A stretch of DNA of 8,798 nt, taken from CAYMTN01 sp964393335 (lineage in GTDB: Bacteria; Chloroflexota; Anaerolineae; Aggregatilineales; Aggregatilineaceae). The stretch lies in assembly GCA_964393335.1 (NCBI GenBank), contig CAYMTN010000223.1, positions 1 through 8,798 of the forward strand, given 5' to 3'. Under the pieces are notes generated by a model, which saw nothing but the letters and a program-made list of their open reading frames with translations, made no database searches and had not been told where the DNA came from. This document shows, piece after piece, positions 1 through 6,212 of the stretch (within the stretch, counting starts at the first letter, position 1; each line of letters opens with the position of its first letter). The position numbers were made by a program, and so were the translations under genes.

Positions 1-18
1 TTTTTTTCACAAATATCA

Positions 19-48
19 CGCTGGCAGGGGCGAAGACCCCTGCCAGCG
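19..48 (-). terminator. Hairpin downstream of the A2M gene, probable intrinsic terminator
   Basis: A perfect 12-bp stem (CGCTGGCAGGGG pairing with CCCCTGCCAGCG) encloses a 6-nt loop. It starts 15 nt past the stop codon of the minus-strand A2M gene. On that strand the stem is followed by TGATATTTGTG, which is only moderately U-rich, so the U-tract is imperfect. On the plus strand no T-run follows the stem, so it should work for the minus-strand gene only. The stem strength and position make termination the best reading; an mRNA 3'-end stabiliser is the alternative. Confidence 0.62.
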
Positions 49-62
49 GTGGCCGGTGCGGG

Positions 63-3000
63 CTAGTTGTCGCCCGTGATCGTGAAGAGCGTGCCTGCAC
101 CGCGCCCGAATACCTCCGGGAAGTAGAAGGCGTAGGCCTGGCTCGGCATGGTCTGGTACTCACCAGGGAAGCTGGCCCGGACCTGGTAGGTGTACACGTA
201 GGTGCCGCGCGGCAAGAAGTCGGCGTACAGGTTCACTTGCTCATCGCGCATTTCAGTGTGATCCCAGTACCACCAGCCCCAGTACCAATACGGGTTGTAG
301 GTCGGCTGGAGCGTGGGCGGGTTATTGAGCTGGCTGGTCGTCAGCAGCGATGTGTCGATCGGCTCGGTGCCTGCTGGCAGCGGATCTTCCAGCACGAAGT
401 AGTAGATATCCTGCGGCAGCGTGATCGTGACTCGCACTGTGATCACGTCGCCGACCTGCGCGCCGGTGACCGGCTCGCCATCGCGGAAGAACTCGCGCGC
501 GACGGTGATACCCCGGCTGACCGGCTTGGCTTCGGACGCCCACAGCCGCACGCTGAGGTGAGCCGTGTAATACAGCACGCCGTCGCCTTCGCCGCGAATG
601 AACGTCACGCGGTTGATCTCGTCTTTCAGCAGGTCTTTGACTTGCACGCGCAGCACCTGGCCCTCACGCACCGTGTCCGGCGTGACGTGGCCCTCGGTGA
701 GCGAGTCGCCATTGACGACCAGCGCGTAGTCATAGTTGCCGCGCAGTTCACCGCTGGCAACCATCCAGTCGGTTAGCGCCATCACGGCCCAGGCCGTTTC
801 CTGCGTCGTCTGCCAGTGATCGCCCTGGCGGGCGACCATCAGCCAGCGCACGATGTTGGGCACCAGATCATTCTCTGGCTGGACACGCGCCAGCGCGGCG
901 AGCGCCATCGCGGTCGTGCGCGTGTCGCTGCTCCAGTTCCACCAGTCGCGTTCTTTTTCTTCCCAGTGCGCGCCGGTAGCGGACAGGATCGCGCCGGTCT
1001 GCAAATCGCTGATCAACTGGGCCACTGCCGGATCGGCAGGGTTGAACTCGTGATAGGCCATCAGCAGGAACGATAGCGCCCAGTAATCCATCTCCAGGCG
1101 TTGGCCGAGCAGCGCGTCGAGGTCCGACTGGCGTGCCTGGCCATCGCGGGCGAAGACGTACAGGTAGAATGCCTGGCGGTTCAACTGCCATACGGGCGTG
1201 TCAATGCCGGGCTTGATGAAATTGCTGCGGACGAAGTTCAGCGCCCGGTCGATCATGCCCTGATCGATATCGAACCCGGCATCACGCGCTTCGATCAGCC
1301 CCAGGGCGGCGTAGGCGGTGATGTACGGGTTACTTTCCATCAAGCCGAACCAGCCCCAGCCGCCATCGGGATTCTGTTCGTTGCGCAGTTTGGTGAGCGC
1401 TTCGTCCAGCACGGTGCGCAGGCTGGCTTCCAAAGCCGGATCGTCCAGGCCCAGTCCTGCCAGCGCGCGGTACGTCATCACATTCGGCAGGAAACGGCTG
1501 ATCGTCTGTTCGATACACTGGTGTTTGTAGTTCTTCAGATAATCCAACGCGTCGATGGTGGTTGCCGCCAGCGAGGGATCAAGCTGGATCGTCAGGTCGC
1601 CCTGATCGACGTCCAGGCGCGGCGGCAGGCTGATCGCCTCGGTCCGCGATCCTTGCTCGCGCAGGACGCCGCCGGTCCCGACCGTATCCGGTGCCGTGTA
1701 GCGGTAAACCGGGATCGTGCCGTCCGGCCCGGTCGCCAGCGTCGGTTTGCTGGCGTCCTGGTAGCCGTTTTCGCCAATGGCAAAGAAGGTCAGGTCTACA
1801 AACGGCACGTCGTCCACCGTGACGATCCACTCGACACGCGCGCGCTGCCCGGCGTCGATGGTGACGGTTTGAGTCGCGTCGCTCTCAAAGGTGACGCCGC
1901 TCGCCTGCAAGGTGGCTTCGACCTGCTGCGGCGCGTCGGTGTTGTTGTTGATCACGGAGGCCAGCGTCACGCGGTCGCCTACGACGAAGAAACGCGGTAC
2001 GACAGGCCGTGTCAGCAGTGGTAGCGTGCTGACCACGTCAAGTTCGGCGCTGCCCACGCGCGTATTGACCGTGATGCCGCGTGCATCGACGTGCCACGTC
2101 GTCAGATTGTCCGGCAGCGTCACCGAGACACTCGCCTGACCGGTGGCATCCGTCACCACGCGCGGTGCCCACAGCGGCGTCTGCTGGAAATCCTGGCGGA
2201 CGGTGACTTCGGGGGGGCCGCCGGGTGCACCGGCACCGTCCATCGCTTCACCCGCCATCAAACCGGCTGTGCTGGTTGCGGAGGGTGCTGCCATCGGCAT
2301 TTCGGCTGCCGCTTCGCGCTCGGCTTGCTGTTTCATCAATTGATCGGTCATGATGTCGAGCAGGCTGCCAAGCGCCACGTCGGTATCAACGTAGTTGTAT
2401 TGGAAGCCGTAAAACGTATCGACCATTGGCCCGCTGTTCGGCGGCATCAGCGACAGGATGGCGAGATCGGTCACCGTGACGCCCACTTCGGCGCTGACCG
2501 GTTCCCCGTGCGGATCGGTGGTTTTGACGTCAAACGTCACCGTCTCGCCAGGTTGGGCGAGCGTGGCCGATGGGGTGATCGTCACGTCGATCACCTGGTT
2601 CACCGGCTCGACGCTGAGCGCCAGTTCGCCGGTCCGGAAAGCCGGGTTGAGGTTCTCGGCATCCGTGCCTTTCATCAAGGTAGCCGTAATGTGAATGGTC
2701 GGGACGTGCTGTTCGGTGATCGGCAGTTTGTAGACCAGGGTCGATCCTTCCACGCGGAAGACCTCGGCCTGCTGGATGCCCGCGCGTTCGACGGTCATCA
2801 ACACGTAGGAGATGCCCGTGAACGGAACGGGAACCAGCACCTCGGCGGTGTCGCCAGGCTGGTAGGAATCCTTGTCCGCGATCAGATCAATCGTGTTGCT
2901 GGGACGACCCCACCAGACTGACGCCGAACCGGTTACCCAGAAACGCAGCGTACTGCTGTTGACGCGCTCGCGTTCGTCGCGGCTGACGGCTCGCACGCGG

Positions 3001-5936
3001 AAGATACCCGCATTAGGCGGTGTGAAGGTGTAATGGGCGGTGCCATCATTCCCGGTCACAACTTGGCCGGTTTCAACTTCGATTTCTGTGCGCTGCCAGT
3101 CGTACTGGCCGAACTGACCTTCGACCGGCACGCGTTCCCAGCGAATTTCGACGACGGTCAGCTCGATCTTTTGCTCGCTGAGAGGCGCGCTCTCCGGCGT
3201 GACGGCGATCAGGTCGATGTTCAGCGGCGTGTTTTCGCGCCCGAAATAGCGGTCGGTGCGCATGCCGACATACACATTCGCCGGGTGCGCCAGAACAGAC
3301 GCGCGCCCGCTGATGTACTGCCCGCTTTCGTCGCGGACTTCGCCTTCAACCGTGATCGTCATCGGGCGGATTGAAGGGGCCTTTGTGCTCTCCGCTTCAG
3401 CGATGACGCGCCCGTTGGCGTCAGTCTGCGTGCTGCCGCTGCCAACACCCCACGAGTAGAAATAATCCTGCGTATCGTCACTGAAGGAGTAGCGCCCCGG
3501 ACCGGTGTAATTGAACCACGCAGGCTCCCCGGTCGCGTTCCACGACAGATCGGCGCTGCTGACCGGGCCGCCAAAATAGTACGAGGCCGCGATCACGGCT
3601 TTGAGCGGATCGCCCTGGATGATCGTGCCGTAATCCGGCGTCACTTCGACTTTGTACTCCGGCACACGAAACTCGGCGATGGTGAACATGAGCCGGGCAT
3701 CGTACCCGCCGCGATAGCTTGCCGTAATGGTGGCATTGCCCAGTTGGGCGTCTTCCGGCAGGTCCAACTCGCCGTCGAACGTGCCGAACTCAGACAGCGG
3801 CAGATCGTCCTCATACAGCAGTTGCGATCCCCAGTTCACGTCGATTTGTACGTGTACTTGGGTGGCATCCGGTACGCTGTAGGTCATGTCTTGCCGGTTG
3901 CGCAGCACGCCCCGGAAATACACGGTTTCGCCGGGACGATAGATCGGGCGATCTGTGTAGAGATACCCGTTTGCGTCCGGCAGGTCGGACCCGCTCCACG
4001 ACTGCCAGACACCGTAGGCAACGTCATTTTCGGCGATGGCGTACATGAAATTATCGTCGCCGTTCGTCGGCGTGCGAAATACCCCGTTCTCGTCGGTGGT
4101 TCCGGTGGCGAACAGCGTGCCGCCGTCGCGGTAGACACTGACTGCCGCGTTGGTAACCGGCTCGGCGCTTTCGATATCGGTGACCCAGATCAACAACTCA
4201 TCTGGTGCGCGTTTGACCGTCAGGTTAGCCGTGACGACGCCTAACCCCATCCACTGAGGGTAGGTTGAGTTAAGCGTCAGCACCTGCAAGAAATAGACGC
4301 CAGGGGCCAACTGGCCGCCCTGGTCGGACGCCAGCAGCACCTCATCCACGCCGTATTGTTCCGGCCCGGCGTCAAGTTGCTGGCTCCAGGCACGCAGCAG
4401 GGTTGTCACCTGTTTGATGCGCTCGATGTCGTCGCGGTAGCCGCGCATCACGACGCCCGCGTTTTGAGGATCGACCTTGTAGAGCGCGAATCCGACTGTT
4501 GGTTTGGCGCTGACACTCATCGCAATGCGTGTATTGTCGCGGTACGCATTGGTGATCATAAACCGGTTGGTGGCCGGCAGCGATGCCCAGGGTTCGATTA
4601 CACCGGTCGTAAACGAGAACGTGTAATCCGTCTCAATGGCGTTGCCGTAAACGTCTTCTGCGCCGCGTTTGAACCGGATCGTGTAGCTGGTTTCAGGCCG
4701 GGTCGCAAAGTCCAGATAGAACGAGCTGCTGCCTGACACGATCGGTTGCCAGGTGATGCCCTCCGGCGTGATGATTTCCGCTTTTCCCTCGAAGGTGTCG
4801 GTGTTCATCGGAGACTTGAAGCTGATACTGACTCCGTTGCCGGGCCGGACATCACGCTCGCCATTGCGCGGACTCGTGTCTGAGATGCCGGGATAGGGCA
4901 CCGTGCTAAACGCGTAGCTGATGCCGTCTTTTATCGTCGCTTCGCCGGAGGCACTGCGTGCTGTTGGTGCGACGCCGAGCGTGTAGACGGACTCGATGGC
5001 GAGCAGCGCGTCGGGTTGGAAGGTCAGCACGCGGTTGTCATCCGACCAGCTCACCGCACCGGGCACGCGTTCGCCGTTGTGCAGCAGCATGAACGCTTCT
5101 TCAGTGCTGGGCTGGTCCATTGGTTGGCTGAACTGGATCGTAACGTTTGTTTCCAGCCGAATGCCGGTCTGATTTTGGTAGGGGTACACGTTGAGGATTT
5201 CGGGCGGCAGCGTTTCGAACTGCCAGCTATAGGTTTCATCCAGCGTTGCGCCCATCACGTCGCTTAATCCCGCCTGCACGGTGACGGTGTAGGTAGTGCC
5301 ACCTTTGAGCGGTTTGCTGGGCGTGTACATGTAAATTGACGTGTTGAGCCATTCACCTTCGCCGGGGATATCGGGATCAAACGCCAACGGCTGCGGCAGC
5401 CCTGCCAGTTGTTCGGTGGAAACGAGCGGCACCACCGGACGGTTGAAGGACACCGTGATCGTCGCATCAGCGGCGACTCCTTCCGCATCCGGCGCGGGAA
5501 TCACCGCCGAAACGTTCAAGTGCCCGATGGTTTGCACCGCAAACTCGTACGGTGATTCCAGCGATAAATCATTCGCGGCGGTGGCTCCGGTCCCGATGGT
5601 GACGGAATAACGCGTCGCACGCTGCCATCCCTCGACCGGGATAAACGTCAGGGTATGGTCATCCTGCCATGTGAACGCGCCCGGCGCGGCTGGCTCCATC
5701 TGCCACGCGGCTTCGACGCTGGCCGCGTTCATGGCCTGGTCAAACGTCACGGTGATCACCTGGTCTGTCAATACTTCTTCACCAGGGTAGGGCCATACGT
5801 CGATGACGTGCGGCGGCAATTGGTCTGCATTGTTCTGAGCCAACGCGCTGCCGCCGGCCAGGAGCACCAGCGCTCCCAACAGGATCACGGCACCGCGTTT
5901 GCCGGCGTGTCTAAAAACCAGAAGTATTCGGTTCAC
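63..5936 (-). CDS. Secreted alpha-2-macroglobulin family protein with thioester domain and N-terminal Big_5 modules
   Basis: This 1957-residue exported protein most likely traps proteases. In the A2M family, cleavage of a bait segment triggers collapse around the protease and covalent capture through an internal Cys-Gln thioester. Residues 1-33 form a signal peptide: basic start, hydrophobic core, ALA before Gln34. There is no lipobox cysteine, so it should be secreted, not lipid-anchored. Residues 41-445 hold four Big_5-like modules. Macroglobulin domains follow, including the A2M_N signature TDRPIYRPGE from Thr661. A bait-region-type domain starts near 1016 and a low-complexity linker spans about 1208-1245. 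The A2M core domain follows (LWAP at 1255-1258; LTTWHVDARG around Trp1281). The alpha/alpha thioester domain carries C1474-I-E-Q1477, NPDGGWGWF, and WQTTQETAWAVMAL. The C-terminal domain runs from about 1805 and has the family-type ending FPEVFGR. Cys1474 is the only cysteine. The start is GTG, supported by AGGGGAG 8 nt upstream. No transmembrane anchor is seen at the C-terminus. The family is confident; inhibitory activity is inferred. Confidence 0.96.
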   Translation of the reverse strand: MNRILLVFRHAGKRGAVILLGALVLLAGGSALAQNNADQLPPHVIDVWPYPGEEVLTDQVITVTFDQAMNAASVEAAWQMEPAAPGAFTWQDDHTLTFIPVEGWQRATRYSVTIGTGATAANDLSLESPYEFAVQTIGHLNVSAVIPAPDAEGVAADATITVSFNRPVVPLVSTEQLAGLPQPLAFDPDIPGEGEWLNTSIYMYTPSKPLKGGTTYTVTVQAGLSDVMGATLDETYSWQFETLPPEILNVYPYQNQTGIRLETNVTIQFSQPMDQPSTEEAFMLLHNGERVPGAVSWSDDNRVLTFQPDALLAIESVYTLGVAPTARSASGEATIKDGISYAFSTVPYPGISDTSPRNGERDVRPGNGVSISFKSPMNTDTFEGKAEIITPEGITWQPIVSGSSSFYLDFATRPETSYTIRFKRGAEDVYGNAIETDYTFSFTTGVIEPWASLPATNRFMITNAYRDNTRIAMSVSAKPTVGFALYKVDPQNAGVVMRGYRDDIERIKQVTTLLRAWSQQLDAGPEQYGVDEVLLASDQGGQLAPGVYFLQVLTLNSTYPQWMGLGVVTANLTVKRAPDELLIWVTDIESAEPVTNAAVSVYRDGGTLFATGTTDENGVFRTPTNGDDNFMYAIAENDVAYGVWQSWSGSDLPDANGYLYTDRPIYRPGETVYFRGVLRNRQDMTYSVPDATQVHVQIDVNWGSQLLYEDDLPLSEFGTFDGELDLPEDAQLGNATITASYRGGYDARLMFTIAEFRVPEYKVEVTPDYGTIIQGDPLKAVIAASYYFGGPVSSADLSWNATGEPAWFNYTGPGRYSFSDDTQDYFYSWGVGSGSTQTDANGRVIAEAESTKAPSIRPMTITVEGEVRDESGQYISGRASVLAHPANVYVGMRTDRYFGRENTPLNIDLIAVTPESAPLSEQKIELTVVEIRWERVPVEGQFGQYDWQRTEIEVETGQVVTGNDGTAHYTFTPPNAGIFRVRAVSRDERERVNSSTLRFWVTGSASVWWGRPSNTIDLIADKDSYQPGDTAEVLVPVPFTGISYVLMTVERAGIQQAEVFRVEGSTLVYKLPITEQHVPTIHITATLMKGTDAENLNPAFRTGELALSVEPVNQVIDVTITPSATLAQPGETVTFDVKTTDPHGEPVSAEVGVTVTDLAILSLMPPNSGPMVDTFYGFQYNYVDTDVALGSLLDIMTDQLMKQQAEREAAAEMPMAAPSATSTAGLMAGEAMDGAGAPGGPPEVTVRQDFQQTPLWAPRVVTDATGQASVSVTLPDNLTTWHVDARGITVNTRVGSAELDVVSTLPLLTRPVVPRFFVVGDRVTLASVINNNTDAPQQVEATLQASGVTFESDATQTVTIDAGQRARVEWIVTVDDVPFVDLTFFAIGENGYQDASKPTLATGPDGTIPVYRYTAPDTVGTGGVLREQGSRTEAISLPPRLDVDQGDLTIQLDPSLAATTIDALDYLKNYKHQCIEQTISRFLPNVMTYRALAGLGLDDPALEASLRTVLDEALTKLRNEQNPDGGWGWFGLMESNPYITAYAALGLIEARDAGFDIDQGMIDRALNFVRSNFIKPGIDTPVWQLNRQAFYLYVFARDGQARQSDLDALLGQRLEMDYWALSFLLMAYHEFNPADPAVAQLISDLQTGAILSATGAHWEEKERDWWNWSSDTRTTAMALAALARVQPENDLVPNIVRWLMVARQGDHWQTTQETAWAVMALTDWMVASGELRGNYDYALVVNGDSLTEGHVTPDTVREGQVLRVQVKDLLKDEINRVTFIRGEGDGVLYYTAHLSVRLWASEAKPVSRGITVAREFFRDGEPVTGAQVGDVITVRVTITLPQDIYYFVLEDPLPAGTEPIDTSLLTTSQLNNPPTLQPTYNPYWYWGWWYWDHTEMRDEQVNLYADFLPRGTYVYTYQVRASFPGEYQTMPSQAYAFYFPEVFGRGAGTLFTITGDN
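4602..5816 (-). repeat. Four tandem Big_5-type Ig-like modules within the A2M protein
   Basis: Residues about 41-136, 137-242, 243-345 and 346-445 are four divergent copies of an approximately 100-residue beta-sandwich unit. Each opens with a Pro-containing strand, then a VTF/VSF/IQF/ISF strand. Modules 1, 3 and 4 follow this with a Pro/Ala-Met turn (DQAMN, SQPMD, KSPMN). Each closes with an aromatic-rich strand such as YEFAV, YSWQF, YAFST or YTFSF. Modules 1 and 3 are most alike at their start (LPPHVIDVWPY versus LPPEILNVYPY). Such modules commonly act as spacers or adhesion units in extracellular proteins; here they would hold the inhibitor core away from the N-terminus. Boundaries are estimated by eye. 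Confidence 0.78.
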
Positions 5937-5944
5937 GTTTTCAA

Positions 5945-5951
5945 CTCCCCT
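5945..5951 (-). promoter_or_regulatory. Ribosome binding site of the A2M gene
   Basis: AGGGGAG on the minus strand ends 8 nt before the GTG at 5936. It fixes this GTG as the start, and the residues that follow form a complete signal peptide. Confidence 0.75.
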
Positions 5952-6021
5952 GATAGCTCGTTACCATGCTCTTAGGACGTGCTAACCACCTGATAGGTTC
6001 CCGCACCACTATTCATCTGTC

Positions 6022-6027
6022 ATTATA
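6022..6027 (-). promoter_or_regulatory. Candidate -10 element (TATAAT) for the A2M gene
   Basis: The minus strand reads CCCTATAATGACAG, which contains a perfect TATAAT. Transcription would start near 6015, giving a 5' leader of about 80 nt. No good -35 hexamer is found 16-18 nt upstream (CAGCGG at 17 nt), so either an activator or a different sigma preference would be needed. The leader carries two copies of the 8-mer CTATCAGG (plus-strand cctgatag at 5949-5956 and 5989-5996), the nearer of which overlaps the ribosome binding site. Confidence 0.45.
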
Positions 6028-6070
6028 GGGCCGAATGGGATGATCCGCTGTGTGTGCGACTTCGCCAGGA

Positions 6071-6100
6071 ACCGGCGGAGGGAAACAACGCCCTGCCGGT
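6071..6100. other. Bulged hairpin in the divergent intergenic region
   Basis: ACCGGC at 6071-6076 pairs with GCCGGT at 6095-6100. Inside, after a 2-nt GG bulge, AGGG (6079-6082) pairs with CCCT (6091-6094), leaving an 8-nt loop. No T-run follows on either strand, so it is not a classical terminator. It lies between the two outward-facing genes, upstream of the candidate promoters of both. It may be a protein-binding site or simply a chance structure. Confidence 0.4.
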
Positions 6101-6127
6101 GTGTTGAAGCGCCAGCTCCCTAACTCC

Positions 6128-6151
6128 TGCGCGAATGTGCTATCTCGCGCA
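6128..6151. promoter_or_regulatory. Operator-like inverted repeat upstream of pncB
   Basis: Perfect 7-bp arms TGCGCGA (6128-6134) and TCGCGCA (6145-6151) are separated by 10 bp, giving a 17-bp centre-to-centre spacing, close to two helical turns. It sits 61 bp upstream of the pncB start and just upstream of the AT-rich segment most likely to hold the -10 element. The spacing fits a dimeric regulator. The sequence does not match the NrtR-type consensus as I remember it, so no regulator is named. Confidence 0.42.
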
Positions 6152-6159
6152 TGATCCGC

Positions 6160-6165
6160 AATAAT
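6160..6165 (+). promoter_or_regulatory. Candidate -10 element for pncB
   Basis: AATAAT matches TATAAT at five of six positions. A 17-nt spacer would put the -35 at GTGCTA (6137-6142), a weak match inside the operator-like repeat. A start near 6172 would give a leader of about 40 nt. TTGAGA at 6165-6170 is an alternative -35, but no acceptable -10 follows it at normal spacing. This is the best option among weak ones. Confidence 0.28.
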
Positions 6166-6202
6166 TGAGATAGACAGCACGAGCGCTGACCAGACTCAAA
6201 TG

Positions 6203-6208
6203 AGGTGA
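6203..6208 (+). promoter_or_regulatory. Ribosome binding site of pncB
   Basis: AGGTGA ends 4 nt before the GTG at 6213 and matches the GGAGGTGAUC complement of the 16S rRNA 3' end. It supports GTG 6213 over the internal ATG at codon 15. Confidence 0.75.
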
Positions 6209-6212
6209 GAAC

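Noticed and set aside
1..10. The 10-mer TTTTTTTCAC at the window start recurs at 8773-8782, suggesting long terminal repeats
   Set aside because: Seven of ten bases are a homopolymer and the flanks do not match beyond it. There is no transposase or integrase between them, so chance explains it.
1101..2921. Long open frames on the plus strand (307 and 276 codons) opposite the A2M gene
   Set aside because: They lie antisense to a gene with continuous family motifs, overlap each other, and their translations are Arg/Gln/His-rich with no recognisable domain. This is the usual mirror effect of GC-biased codons.
5838..5936. Lipoprotein signal on the A2M protein, as in the E. coli homologue
   Set aside because: There is no cysteine anywhere near the N-terminus. 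The ALA-Gln site fits signal peptidase I.
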